Origin: Pseudeuparius sepicola
Lineage: Eukaryota > Arthropoda > Insecta > Coleoptera > Anthribidae
Direction: 5' to 3'
NCBI GenBank assembly: GCA_963920635.1
Contig: OY987298.1
Coordinates: 61,175,949 to 61,239,948 of the forward strand
Length of the DNA stretch: 64,000 bases
Shown here in pieces: positions 22,562 through 34,016 of this stretch (its first letter is position 1; the number at the start of each line of letters is the position of its first letter). The translations under genes and the position numbers were made by a program. The notes beneath the pieces were generated by a model. That model was not told the DNA's origin. It did no database searches and was given only the letters and a program-made list of their open reading frames with translations.

Positions 22562-23566
22562 ATGCCTCGTTTGAGTGAATCCGTCAAGCACCGTATCATC
22601 GCCAAACTAGAAAATGGTTGGGCTATTTCCCGACTGGCCGAAGAATTTGGTGTATCTAAAAGCACCATTTTCAATATAAAGAAGAAATATGACGAAACCG
22701 GAAGCGTGGAAAACATACATAGAGGAGGAAATGTGAAAATTACGTCTGACCAACAAGATGAGCAACTAGCTAATTTTTGCCTTGCAAATCCGTTTAAATC
22801 AGCCGTTGAAGCAGTATCTGCAACACAATTTCCAGCAAGTGTTAGAACTGCCCGAAGGAGATTAGATGCAGCCAATCTGAAATCTCGCACGGCCAGCAAC
22901 AAAATTCAGCTGACCGAGGCTAATAAGGAAGTCAGGTTGCAGATATGCCGAGAGTTTCAGCGTTTACCGCCACATTATTGGGAAAAGGTAATATTTAGCG
23001 ACGAAAAGATCTTTCAAAGCCATTACAATGGCAAAGTGCGAGTATATAGACCTTCGGTGAGTTCAAGATATGACGAAAGATTTGTGTCACCCAGGAAAAG
23101 GAGTGGGCATTTTTCCGTCAACATATGGGCCTGGATAAGCTACCGTGGACCTGGCATTTGTTGGAGAATCGACGACCGCTTCACAGCAGCTCGCTATTGC
23201 GAGATACTCGAAGGCGGATTGTTACCAACTGCAACGGAAATGTATCCCGATGGCTTCGTTTTCCAGCATGATAACGCTCCTGTGCATACAGCAAGAATAG
23301 TTCGCGAATGGTTCACCGAAAACAACGTAGAAAAGTTGCAATGGCCGGCGAAGAGTCCTGACTTGAATCCCATTGAGAATGTGTGGGGCAGAATGGCGCG
23401 GACAATGGAGAACTTCGTACCCGAAAATAGGGAGGCACTTTGGCAGAAGATTCAACAAACGTGGGATGAAGTCGTAACCCATGATCTCTGCTGCCAACTC
23501 ATAGATTCGATGAGCAGGAGAGTTCAGAAAGTCATCCTATCCCAAGGTGGGTATACTAAATATTAA
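22562..23566 (+). CDS. Tc1-family transposase (DD34E), intact
   Basis: A single uninterrupted frame of 334 residues, the usual length for a Tc1-type transposase (about 330-350). It cuts and pastes its own element: the N-terminal half (about 1-110) holds two helix-turn-helix units that bind the terminal repeats (AISRLAEEFGVSKSTIFNIK is the first recognition region), and the C-terminal half is an RNase-H-like DDE nuclease. The catalytic residues are D147 in IFSDEKIF, D237 in FQHDNAPVHTARIV and E272 in SPDLNPIENVWG, with exactly 34 residues between the last two. The ATG at 22,562 is chosen because it follows the TATA/initiator pair and starts the conserved N-terminus. The linker usually read as GRPR is replaced by RGGNVKIT. 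With no stop, frameshift or missing catalytic residue, the enzyme could be active or recently active; base composition is clearly GC-richer than the surroundings. Confidence 0.93.
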   Translation: MPRLSESVKHRIIAKLENGWAISRLAEEFGVSKSTIFNIKKKYDETGSVENIHRGGNVKITSDQQDEQLANFCLANPFKSAVEAVSATQFPASVRTARRRLDAANLKSRTASNKIQLTEANKEVRLQICREFQRLPPHYWEKVIFSDEKIFQSHYNGKVRVYRPSVSSRYDERFVSPRKRSGHFSVNIWAWISYRGPGICWRIDDRFTAARYCEILEGGLLPTATEMYPDGFVFQHDNAPVHTARIVREWFTENNVEKLQWPAKSPDLNPIENVWGRMARTMENFVPENREALWQKIQQTWDEVVTHDLCCQLIDSMSRRVQKVILSQGGYTKY

Positions 23567-23688
23567 TATACATATAATATAATAATGGAAAATGCATTTG
23601 ATTTCTTGCCTTTATTTAATTATGTTATAGTCATAAAGATTTTAATGGGTTTATAGTTTTTTCGGATTCTTCCTGTGTCGGTGGTTCT

Positions 23689-23694
23689 AATAAA
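23689..23694 (+). promoter_or_regulatory. Polyadenylation signal after the transposase
   Basis: AATAAA lies 123 bp beyond the stop codon, followed after 20-40 bp by T- and GT-rich sequence. It is the first such signal downstream of the gene. Confidence 0.45.
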
Positions 23695-23855
23695 ACTTCG
23701 TAATCATTATATCCAGCTTGTGGAAGTCCTCAATCACCTGAAATTATTTTATTTTATCCAGGTAATCACATTGAGGTCCAGGGAGGTGTGTAAAGCTTGA
23801 CACGTGTCCCTGCTGTGTGTCTTCTGATGTTATTGATAAAGGTATGCAATTTAAA

Positions 23856-24405
23856 TAATAGAGAGTTATTGTAGAAATAAATAACGTCGCGCTCTTTTTT
23901 GACGTTATTTTGACATTTGAGCATGCGCAGTCGTAGTTTGACATAAGGTCGTCCATAATAAGGTTATTTTCCTTTATTTTTGTTTATTGTGTATACCATA
24001 ATATACGTTATTTTTACCTTATTTGTCACAATTCTTAAAATAAATTCTGATTTGTCAGAAAACGCTAGTGTTCTGTGAAAGTAGGACTTAACCTAAAATG
24101 TTCGTTGCTTGTTTGCGTTTGCACCTTGTTTGTTTTCATTAGTCTTTCACCTTGGTGTTCCGTGGTTATTTGGCTGTTTTCCCAGTTTTTTCCGGAGCAA
24201 AATTATAAAAGCACATAATATTCTAGTGAAAGTGTAAAAATACAAAACAATAAAGTAAACGTAAACAAGCCCTTAATTTGGATACATAAATTACGACTTG
24301 CAATAACTATTGTCAGAATCATAAATAACGTATGAGAGTATTCAAATAAGGTCGTCTTAAATACTGCTTAATGCCAAAAACAGTTTCTGCAATAACTCTC
24401 TATTA
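23856..24405. mobile_element. 550-bp MITE nested in the Tc1-like transposon
   Basis: TAATAGAGAGTTATTGTAGA (23,856) is the inverse of the right end (…CTGCAATAACTCTCTATTA, 24,405) with one mismatch over about 22 bp. TA could be the target duplication. The interior is non-coding; a segment around 24,255-24,330 (CCTTAATTTG, AAATTACG) resembles sequence near 27,440-27,500. Confidence 0.65.
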
Positions 24406-24819
24406 AGTTACAAGGGTAATTTTATGTCTGTGACCCCCTAATCTCATTTATCTGTTGAAGGGCATTTTATGAGAAACAATGGAGCATTGCAGCACCACGA
24501 AAACCAATTTATTAAAACTTCTGACCAATTTCTTCAAAAATAAGAAAAAATAAATAAAAGGGACACCCCCTTTTATTTTATAATCATTTATGTTTAGGAC
24601 TACGAGACCTAACAACTAAATGTTGGAACAAATACTTATTTTGCAAAGAAAAGAATAATTTATGAAAATCCTTTTAATTAACTTTTTTAATTCTAGGGTT
24701 ATTAGCTAAATATATTTTTAGTGTTACTACATATTTTTTTATTATAACATAAAAATACATTTTTGTTGCAACGCAAAATATTTATTAACTTAATGTCTAA
24801 AACCGCTGACAACTATACT

Positions 24820-25045
24820 TAGTGTATTTGGAAATGAAAGGAGGCCATAAATATTGATTGAGAAGGAAAATTCGACCATTTCAGTGGCGTGCTCTTTTGC
24901 TAAAAATCTGATGAGGATAAATACGCAAATTAATATTCGGGCGAGTTATGTAGTATTTTATGACGGACTCTCGAGCCTCTGATAAAGAATTTGCATTTAT
25001 ATTTATAATAAGCCATAAACCTTCCTTTCATTTCCAAATACACTA
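24820..25045. mobile_element. 226-bp MITE
   Basis: TAGTGTATTTGGAAATGAAA at 24,820 is matched in inverse by TTTCATTTCCAAATACACTA ending 25,045. Nothing coding lies between. No convincing target duplication. Confidence 0.65.
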
Positions 25046-25244
25046 TGTATATACAGTATGTCCACAGAAGAGGTGTTGAATAGGAACACTTTCTTATCTT
25101 TAATTTTACCGCAAAAAGTTACTCTTGATAAAAACTTTGCTAACATTTCTTATGTGGAAATAAGTTGCTAGGAAAAGTTGTTCAAAAGTAAAGGATACTC
25201 CATACTACCAATTTTAGAAACAATTGGCACACTTTGATTTATTT

Positions 25245-26185
25245 GAAAAACATTTTTCGCTTTGGCCCTATCACTGCATTAAATATATTTTTTTTATGTA
25301 AGTAAGCTTATATAAGCATAATAAATATGGCAATTTTAGACAGCTAGGTGATGTTAAAAAATAAATCGGCATCCATAACCAACTTTTCACGCAATACAAA
25401 AAAAAAACTCAAGTCGACAAAAATGTGAAAACAAAACTATCAATTTATTTAATTTTTTTTTGATCAAACAAGATCTTTAATATGAGAAAATTTGTCTTTA
25501 ATTTGAATAACTGTTGATGTTTTTAATTGCTATTTCGACTTCACACTTTAAACAAATTAGCGGGAAAACTAGTACAAATTGTATGAAAATTTTCTTTTGT
25601 CAATGTTCTTGCGTGATCTAATTGCCGCTAATCTCCAATTAAAATTTTCCCTCGACTTTCAAAATAAATTGATTGTTTTCAGATTCTTGTTGATTTAAGT
25701 TTTTTTTGGTATTGCGCGAAAAGTTGGCCATGGATACCGACTTCTTTTTTTAACATTAACCAACTATCTAAAATTTACACGTTTTTGTTTCTTAAGATTT
25801 TTCAGTAGGGAGCCAAATAACTACTTTAATAAACTAAAACAATGGCCTTTAATAACTAAAACAATGGCCTCAACAGAGCCGAAGAGCCTGTGTAATTTTC
25901 AGAAACTATCTGAGCACCCAGTTGCATAAAGCTTCTCAGTGCCATCAATTTTCAATATAAAAGTTTTCTTCGGTATCTTAAAATAAATAGGTATGTTACG
26001 GCTATTTAATAATTTTGCTCAATTGGAGGTTTTTTTATATTGCGCGACAAGTTGACCATGGATGTTGATTACTTTTTCAGGGCCACTTAGCTGTCCAAAA
26101 TTGTCACCTTTTTGTTTCTCATGTTTTTTTTGTAGGGCGCAAAATAAGCGAGGAAATCGCGGTGGTAGTTTAAAAAATCATACTG
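25245..26185. mobile_element. Fold-back family C copy
   Basis: The right half (CTTCTCAGTGCCATCAATTT, then CCATGGATGTTGATTAC, CGGTGGTAG, ending AATCATACTG at 26,185) is a diverged copy of the complete element at 53,991-54,794, and the left half (GGCATCCATAACCAACTTTT) is its inverse arm. The left tip is eroded. Confidence 0.6.
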
Positions 26186-26411
26186 TATACTTGTGAACTG
26201 TTTTAATAAATAGTTTAATACTGATTCCTTAATTTTTTTTTAACCCTTTCGGTGACATCTGCTTAATCGCTTGCAAAGAATTCTCGGAACAAGACACCCG
26301 TTCGAACCATCCGATGCCGAAGGCGCGCGCTGTTGCCGTCTCCGCGCGCCCTGTAACGATAGCCACGAGAAACCTCTTCAGGTCGTTCGATACCAACTGT
26401 CCGCGACTGTA

Positions 26412-27473
26412 CATAAGCGTCACGCAGTTTCCAAAAATATACATATTCTACAAGCAACATAATATTTAACTTTTAAGGTTTTGTTAAGGTTTTCGTCAAA
26501 CACAAAACACAACGTAGCCACTAAACTATTCAAAACTGTTAATCAACCACTTGGGGCTGAAGTCTTTGGCTGGAGACTCACAAATTAATGTTGTAAACAG
26601 TACTTTTCTCTAGAGGCGTATAAGTCTCTTTAGTTTTGCCGTATACTTGAAAATATTCGGTACCATAGTATATAAAGCCTTATTTATTGAAATAGTATAT
26701 TTCATTACGAGTCTGGAAATAAAGATTTTTCCGTGCGCGCGTGACAAATTCCCGTGTGAGGCGCAGCCGAACACGGGAAGTCATGCAAGCACGGAAAAAT
26801 ATATTTTTGGACGTGTAATGAACGATATTTTTTATTATACTTCTTTGAAAACAGAAACTTAAAACATTTTATCGGCATATAATAAATTTAATTGACAAAA
26901 ATAAACAATGCAGACAATATATAGTCTTTGGTATGTGTAATGCGTTTCCATGGTTACTCTCAAATTATTTCAAAGGAGCTTTGTTGTAAATTAGTTATTG
27001 TCAGATAAGGTGAATAAAACGTCAAAAATATTGCAGAAATGTATCTAAATATTGAAAGACTTACGAATTAAAATACAAAATAGGTACATGTTAAATATCA
27101 GAGAGCATATAGAGTTTCTTAAATTTAGTTTACTTTGCTGTATATTTCAATTTTAAAGCCATATATTCGGTATTTTTATTCAGCACACGGAAAGTTTTTC
27201 CGTGCGCTGTTTCCGTGCGCTAGCTCGAAAAACCCCATTTTCATTATTGCTAAAACAGATGAAAATAAGGTGTTTTCAAAGAAGTATATATAAAAAAATA
27301 ATAGGTCATCAATTTTTACTTTTTTTTTTTAATTTTGCCAATGCTAGGTATACTAAAATTTCTCTTTAACTGTACACTAGATTGTGACAGGTAAATAGTT
27401 CATGGTGACGGAAAGGGCCGTAATTAATAGAATTTACGTTTTACGCAAACGAGTCCTTAATTTGAATAGATAG
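26412..27473. other. Gene-free stretch
   Basis: Contains repeated blocks on TTTTCCGTGCGC (about 26,728 and 27,197-27,220) and the inverse CACGGGAAG/CACGGAAAA, indicating another degraded inverted-repeat element. No coding sequence recognised. Confidence 0.45.
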
Positions 27474-28718
27474 AAGTTATAGTCGAATTAAATTACGGAC
27501 TTAAGCTTGCAAAAAATTGTAACATTATGAATTAAAGTTAATCCTATGTATTTTGAGGCGGTCTTTCAGAAAAAAGCAAATAAAGAATGTAGCCCCGGGT
27601 CGAAATTGCCCAAATTTGGGGTTATGTTCATTTTTCAATTTTGCGCCGGCGTATCTTGGAAACGAATCAATATTTTGAAACGGGGTTTACACCATTTTAA
27701 AGCATAGGAAAAATGGCAATTTTCATGTCCCTTGAAAAATTTTGATCTGAAGCACCGTTCCCGATATATAGACCATTGAAATGTATGTAGTATTTTGAGA
27801 AAAAATTGGGTGCTGAGGGCCGAAAATTTGAATATTCGAACACTAAAGTTTTCATAACTTTGGTAAAAATTAAGATATTTGAAAAAACAAAAATGCGTTT
27901 TGAATCTAAGGGACGAGACTATTGATATCCAGAGGGACGGAAGAAAAATCCCAAAATTGGGCATATGGCGGAGGGGCAAAGTGTACCCATGACCTAATTT
28001 CATTGGTTGCCTGTAACAGGCAAACTATTTGAAATTTTTTAATGCCACTTACAGAGCTTACTCTTGAATGTCCATTCTTATGTTTGTATGAGTTTTACCG
28101 AAATCGGACTATAATTGGCCAAGATATCAAAGAATTAAAATAATTTTTTTTTCCCAAAAAAAAATTAATTTTTTTTTGAAAATTTGAAATGGTACAAAAA
28201 TGCCAAAAATGCACCCAATGACTAGAATTATTATTTTTTCAGTAACTCAATGTGTCTAGAATACCACTACGTTATAGAAAATTCGTCAAAAATATTTTGT
28301 CCATTTTTCTGCCATTGTTCATTGTGTGAGTACCAAAAAAACATGGTTTTTGGGAAAAGTTGCCTAAAATTGGCAATTTTCAATTACTTGGTCTGAAAGG
28401 TGGGCAAACTTAAATTGAATGTCGTCTCAACATGTGTACGAAGTTACAAGTCTGTATGTCTATTCTAAGTTGTAGAATTCTCCCGACAAAAGTCCCGTTA
28501 CACGCGCTCCGCGGGATCCAAAAATCGTACAGTGTCACTATTGAAAATGTTAATTTGACTTTGCCATCGATTTGTGCTTGTCAGAGGATGAACATGACGT
28601 CACAAGAGTCGACCATGTGACTTGCGGTATCTGTCAAAATTGACATTTTTTTCAAAAATTATCCAAAATCGGCTTTATTTGACACATTTTCGATAAAAGT
28701 TATTAGAAATAGTTATTT

Positions 28719-28838
28719 ATGTACCAAGGCACTGAAGTTCAACTTTTTATGACTCATGTGGAGTTTAGTTGCTGAGGCCTCTGGCCGAGGCAAATAAACC
28801 ACATGAGTCATAAAAAGAACTTCAGTGCCGAGGTACAT
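28719..28838. mobile_element. 120-bp palindromic MITE, uninterrupted copy
   Basis: The whole unit is a palindrome: ATGTACCAAGGCACTGAAG at the left, its inverse (CTTCAGTGCCGAGGTACAT) at the right, and an inner hairpin GACTCATGTGG/CCACATGAGTC. It is the intact form of the element split at 12,108-13,389 and left-truncated at 51,429-51,515. Confidence 0.85.
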
Positions 28839-28844
28839 ATTTTT

Positions 28845-29318
28845 TTTTTTTGAAATCGGAAAAAAAAATGTTTTATTAGGCAAGAAAATAATAATAAGGG
28901 ATCACCCGTCCACGAACCGACTACGCGCGGCGTTGCTTGACTTTACCGATCGCTCTACCTAGGACAAGTATAATGACGTACGGCACCTTCGAACAGAAAA
29001 ACCAAACTGCTGCTTCTTGTGCATCCACACAAGAAATCTATTGATATTCAAATTTACTAAAATATGTAGACTGAAGGATTGCGCTTCTATAGGAAACAAT
29101 TTCGCAATGTGTACGAAAAGTTAAATGGGCCTTTATCGGCCGGGTTTTGAATATTTGGGCACTTTTGACGGGCGATTTCTCCGCGTCTGACGTTTGATGT
29201 TTACATCTCGCCAAGGCCTACTTATTGAAAAAATCGTACAATAATGGGCTACATTATTGTACGATTTCTGTGCTTTTAATGACGATTTTGGGACATTTTA
29301 ATGCCGATTTCAAGAAAA
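28845..29318 (-). repeat. Dispersed repeat X, copy 2 (inverted)
   Basis: Inverse of 11,640-12,107, including the same perfect hairpin at about 29,235-29,271. Small indels (for instance the addition GACGTTTGATGTTTAC near 29,187) separate the copies. Confidence 0.8.
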
Positions 29319-29454
29319 AGTTGTTTCTTTTGCAATTTTTGGCCTACATACCAATTTTCAGAGACCCTTGATAACATTTAACTTTTTGCGTGTTTTTGTA
29401 AAAAAAAATCCTAACTATTTTCTAAAATTTATTTGTGGCGCAAACAGATCCATT

Positions 29455-30943
29455 TAATTTTTAATTGGGTTTTTCGCCACCAAACTGATTGAAAGACAAC
29501 TTTTTCAAGTTGCCTCGAAAATTCATAAATTCTTAACACTAAATGAACGAAACTTTAAACGTGTAACTCAAAAAATAACTTCAACAAATTTGTTTTCTGA
29601 GCTTTCGGAGGATAAATCTTCCTCCTTTCTCAAAGATCATGTCACGTCAAAGTGAAGTGACAGATTAATAAATTTCAGGTTAAATTGTCATGACAACAGA
29701 AACAATAGCCTAGCCACCTGCCTGATATTGTACTCTGTGTTTTATCTAATTATCTATACTAACTTCTCTTTGAATAAGTGGCAATAATATTTTACTGAAT
29801 TCCACTGAACATTCAGCAACACAGTTGCCCGTATTTCCTAGAATAAATGCAGATTCTTTAATTTTTCGTCTATTTCCTACTTCTTCTTTTAGAATTGGTT
29901 TGGAACTATCCCACAATATCCTATGATTGTTATTAAAGGAATGTTCACATATTTTTGACTTCGAAATTTGATTTTGCCTGATATAATTTTTATGTTCTTT
30001 TAAACGAACGTTAAAATTTGAGGAGGAAATTGAACATATAAAACATGTTCTTGAGAAGAATAGTTATCCTATTGAATTTGTTGAGCAAGTTTTTCAGGAT
30101 TGCCAACAAAATAACAATGCTAATAGAATTAGAGAAATAAATCTGGTGGACCGACCAGTAAATTTAATAATTCCTTATATTCCTGGACTGTCAGATAACC
30201 TAAAACGTATAGGCAATCGTTTTAATGTGAGAGCAGTATTTAAAACCAAAAATACATTAAGATCGATGCTAGTTAAAACAAAACCATTTAATGAGTTACA
30301 AAGTTCAAAAAATTGCATTTATAAAATTCCTTGTGAATGTGGAAAGTTCTATATGTTGGGGAGACTTGTAGGCCATTTAACGTTCGTTTAAAAGAACATA
30401 AAAATTATATCAAGCAAAATCAAATTTCGAAGTCAAATATATGTGAACATTCCTTTAATAACAATCATAGGATATTGTGGGATAGTTCCGAACCAATTCT
30501 AAAAGAAGAAGTAGGAAATAGACGAAAAATTAAAGAATCTGCATTTATTCTAGGAAATACGGGCAACTGTGTTGCTGAATGTTCAGTGGAATTCAGTAAA
30601 ATATTATTGCCACTTATTCAAAGAGAAGTTAGTATAGATAATTAGATAAAATACAGGGTACAATATCAGGCAGGTGGCTAGGCTATTGTTTCTGTTGTCT
30701 GACATTTTAACCTGAAATTTATTAATCTGTCACTTCACTTTGACGTGACATGATCTTTGAGAAAGGAGGAAGATTTATCCTCCGAAAGCTCAGAAAACAA
30801 ATTTGTTGAAGTTATTTTTTGAGTTACACGTTTAAAGTTTCGTTCATTTAGTGTTAAGAATTTATGAATTTTCGAGGCAACTTGAAAAAGTTGTCTTTCA
30901 ATCAGTTTGGTGGCGAAAAACCCAATTAAAAATTAAATGAAAA
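29455..30943 (+). mobile_element. Penelope-like element with inverted 5' segment
   Basis: The right arm 30,378-30,943 (end of the endonuclease gene plus 3' region) is repeated in inverse at 29,455-30,013, head to head with the remaining coding part at 30,014-30,377. Penelope-like elements are known for 5' truncation with an inverted extra segment. Both arms carry the purine-rich hairpin GGAGGA...TCCTCC followed by GAAAG (about 30,770-30,800 and inverted at 29,600-29,630). The upstream RT domain is missing. Confidence 0.75.
30017..30645 (+). pseudogene. Penelope-like RT tail and GIY-YIG endonuclease, frameshifted
   Basis: The first frame (30,017-30,390, no start codon) carries the region linking RT to endonuclease in Penelope-like elements: IIPYIPGLSDNLKRIGNRFN, then VFKTKNTLRSMLVKTKP and CIYKIPCECGKFY. 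A 2-bp insertion near 30,350 breaks the frame in the GIY-YIG motif; the other frame resumes with YVGETCRPFNVRLKEHKNYI and continues through CEHSFNNNHRI and the conserved glutamate region to TAG/TAA at 30,643-30,645. GIY-YIG nucleases nick DNA to prime reverse transcription. The reverse transcriptase catalytic domain is absent, so the copy is dead. The frameshift and the inverted arms agree with an old, 5'-truncated insertion. Confidence 0.85.
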
Positions 30944-32135
30944 ATTCCTAACATTTCAACTAAAATGTATTTATTGAAAGTTGTATTTTTACTTTTGGTC
31001 ATGTTTTCGCATACTATTGCAGATTTGGGCACGCGACCTATCACATTCAAAATATATCCGAAAAATACTCATTTTTTGGTCTTAGGAAATTGTGCATAAA
31101 ACAAAAGTGGTTTTCTCTTAAATCCAACATTTTCAATTTTTTCGAGTAAGAACAAGCACACTGTCGACCTTTTCCGTAATTTGGGCACCTTACAGACAAT
31201 AGCGCAATTTCGTTTTGTTTCCATCTACAAGAGTGCCTGAAAATACATAATAATCAGTAGGTTAAAAAATTGATGTTTTGCAAATTTTTCGCAAAATATT
31301 ACAGATTTCGCCACCCGACCTATCTCATTCGAAAGGTAACCAGAAAATACGCAGTTTTTGTTTAGCATGTATATCTTTTCGTATTTCAAGTTTTTTTGAA
31401 AATCACGAAAACCCAGATTTTATAGAACAAAAAACAAACTTATCACCAAGTTGGAACTTACACAGGCTTAGGTTTAATTTTCTAAAATTATTTACAGTAT
31501 ATTATTTGTGCATTTTTTTGCGCTCTTTCCGAAGGTGAAGGAAGCTTTCTACCAAAAAAATTTTTTTAGATAGTACCGGAAAACCGCGCCAAAATCGCAC
31601 GAGAAAGAATTTCAAAAAAATTTCCCTTTCCGGTTTTTTGCAAATTTCCGAAAAACTATGGCAGATTTTGCCGCGGGACCTATTTTCTTTGAAAGCCAAA
31701 AAAACCCAAAATCTCTCATAGGCACATATTATGGCCTAACACTTATAGTTTCGCCACAAATTCAACTTGAATTTCGTGTTGATGGTTCTGATCAAAAAAA
31801 CGAAAAAAGCAACTTTTGGTATAAGCGCCTCTGGCGGCGAGAAATACGCCTTAAAAATATGGGTATATGAATTTCCGAACTATTTTTGCCTCCTCTTTCG
31901 ACTGGTGCATTTATTTTTACCATAGGGGTAGTACTTGGCGAGATAATTAGCAATTTTCCATGGGTAAATCCGGAAAACCCGGTTTTTCCCAACTTAGAAA
32001 ATTTCGACCCGGGGCTACATTTTATTTTTTATTTTTTGGACAGAGCGCATCAAAATACATAAGATACAATTTGTTTCATCAATTTACAATTTAATGCAAG
32101 CTCGAGGGGTCTTTTTTTCGTAATTTAATTAGACT

Positions 32136-33434
32136 ATTAACATTAAACTATGTTCTTTGAAGCAGAGAAAATAAAAAGATTATGGTTTCTATTGAAGTTA
32201 GGTTAAAACCACAGAGAATATCAAGGTTAAGATTAGGCCTCTGTCACAAGTTCTTACACTTCTGCCAGACATGCTAAATACGCCCATGGACCCGCCCAAA
32301 ACAATGCTGTCAACCTTGGATTACCATTACCACAATTAAGAAATATTATTTCTAATGTACAGTTAAGGAGAGATTTTAGTATATTATATTATACTACTAT
32401 TACGTTACAATACATTAATTTACTCGTGTCGATTGAAATAATAATAATAATAATGGCCATCATTAAAAATGTTGTTTACTGCTCTTCAAAAGCTTATACT
32501 GTTTATTATTACCAAGAAGTATTATATCTAACTATAGATTCCGTCATAGCCTGCTTTACATGGGTTACATAATTATTTTACTTTGAATACATATTTTGGT
32601 CAGTTTGTATACGGAATTGCATGCTAAAATTCGGGAACATCTTACTAGAACTCCATAAAATGATTGTACATCGTATACTACATCATAATGTTTTCATCAT
32701 TATGTTTGCATTTTCCCCAGATTTATATACTTTTACTTTATATACTTTTAATCTAATGAATTCTACAAGCCAAAACCATAATTTTCATTAAACTGATAAT
32801 TGATGATAAACGGGGCTCACACGTAATGACACGGACTAACGAGTAATAGGCTATTCTGTCTGTTCTGTCTTAATAATACATTAGGAAATATTTACTGCCG
32901 TAAGTAATACCGAACAAGGTAGAAAACATTTCTCTCTTTGACACACCAAACCAAAATTTTCGCCCTGGACACTGCATCAATCAGTTGTTTATACCAAAAT
33001 GAAAAGTGTTTCAAATTATGCTTTAAATGATTGATTGAAATAGTTATTGTTATTTGTAATGGTATATTGTGGTAGGATTTTCATTTAATTTTTTATTTTA
33101 TTATGCACTTTGCCATTATTTTATAAATCAATAAGTGACGTCATTAACTGGTTGCTGCTGAAAGAGGGCGCGTTTTATGAGAAACAACAATATCAGGCAT
33201 ATTTTTATAGAAAAACGAACACCGTCATTTTACGTCCATGAAAATGGCCATGTATCTACCAATTTTGGTGAAAAAATATTCATTGGTTTCCTACTTTTTT
33301 CGAAATTTGAAAATGTGAATAATTCAAATTCATAAAACGATTGTCTAAGCATCAATCTAGTTAGAAAAGCGAAAGATTTTTATCGAGGTTAGATAGGTAC
33401 ATCCGAGATCTACAATGTTTGTTTGGTTTTTCCG
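32136..33434. other. Gene-free stretch
   Basis: No gene recognised; an (AAT)n run occurs at about 32,438-32,452. No clear inverted repeat. Confidence 0.5.
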
Positions 33435-33524
33435 GACACATTCTGCGACAATGAAGCTGTTCATTACAAGCTTTCGTCTTCGTCCACGATTACATGGGAC
33501 ATCCTCAGGGCATGACAATGTGAC
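33435..33524 (-). ncRNA. Degenerate hammerhead-like fold
   Basis: On the minus strand CTGAGGA (33,508-33,502) fits the hammerhead box CUGANGA and is followed by T, then a possible 4-bp helix II (GTCC/GGAC) and GAA. Helix I can form from TGC/GCA and, beyond an internal loop, CACATT/AATGTG (33,522-33,517 with 33,442-33,437). The bases after GAA (GAC rather than A plus a short helix III and GTC) depart from the consensus, so cleavage activity is doubtful. It resembles the ribozyme motifs found in Penelope-like elements and may be a decayed one. Confidence 0.35.
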
Positions 33525-34016
33525 TGATGAGACCTAAGTTTTTCCTAGTAAAATATGCGTATTATTTTTCTTTTTTGTAAAATTTTGCCCGAAAAATAAT
33601 TGAAACTAAATAATTCTACCGGAAGACTAAAGGTGGAGTGTTTTTTCCTAAGTATAAAACTTTGTAGTTCGTTGGGTTATGCGTGTCGATTATTTATCAA
33701 ATTATAATATAAGTATAGTATTATTGTCTTCCTGAATCCACTCATTTAATTGTTTTACTTAGAAATGTACTTAACTGTGAATGACTCGTGACACAAGCCT
33801 ATTTAATAAATTGTCGTTGTTAAAGTTAAATGTTCGTTTTTTTCTTCCTCTATTTTCAAATTTTATAGCCATTTGATTGGTCGATCTATCAGTGCGGTAT
33901 ATAATCGAGGCCACCTTTCTCCTAAATTATGTGCATTTCTCAATTATTGTTGTAGTCCAATTTGTAAACATGCTTTCCGTATCCTAAAAAATATCCCTGA
34001 CCGATTATTATACATA

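Larger units (their letters stand above)
20989..26409 (+). mobile_element. 5.4-kb Tc1-like transposon with 79-bp identical TIRs
   Basis: From CAGTCGCGGACAGTTGG at 20,989 the first 79 bp are the exact inverse of the last 79 bp ending at 26,409, and both outer ends are bordered by TA (20,987-20,988; 26,410-26,411), the duplication used by Tc1/mariner. The intact DD34E transposase gene lies inside in plus orientation. The length is unusual for the superfamily (normally 1.3-2.5 kb), but at least four other elements have landed inside (21,461-22,257; 23,856-24,405; 24,820-25,045; 25,245-26,185). Assignment of the TIRs to this transposase rests on position, orientation and TA; a second copy elsewhere would settle it. 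Confidence 0.75.
27474..32135. mobile_element. Large imperfect inverted-repeat element hosting other insertions
   Basis: About 150 bp at 27,474-27,620 is inverted at 31,985-32,135, with the block ATGTAGCCCCGGGTCGAAAT matching exactly (27,588-27,607; inverse at 32,003-32,022) and the rest at perhaps three quarters identity. The enclosed unique sequence (27,620-28,680 and 30,960-31,985) is long, AT-rich and without a recognisable gene. Repeat X, the palindromic MITE and a Penelope-like element lie inside. It could be one large non-autonomous element or two flanking copies of a smaller repeat. Confidence 0.45.

Noticed and set aside
22522..22902. 126-residue minus-strand frame opposite the transposase
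   Set aside because: It is antisense to a clear coding gene and shows no motif.
22310..23767. GATTACCTG / CAGGTAATC as the terminal repeats of the Tc1 transposase gene
   Set aside because: Only nine bases match, no TA borders either end, and identical 79-bp repeats with TA duplications are found further out.
30760..30805. Penelope 3' hairpin counted as a ribozyme feature
   Set aside because: The CTGANGA box is absent (CTTTGAGA), so it is reported only as a hammerhead-like remnant.
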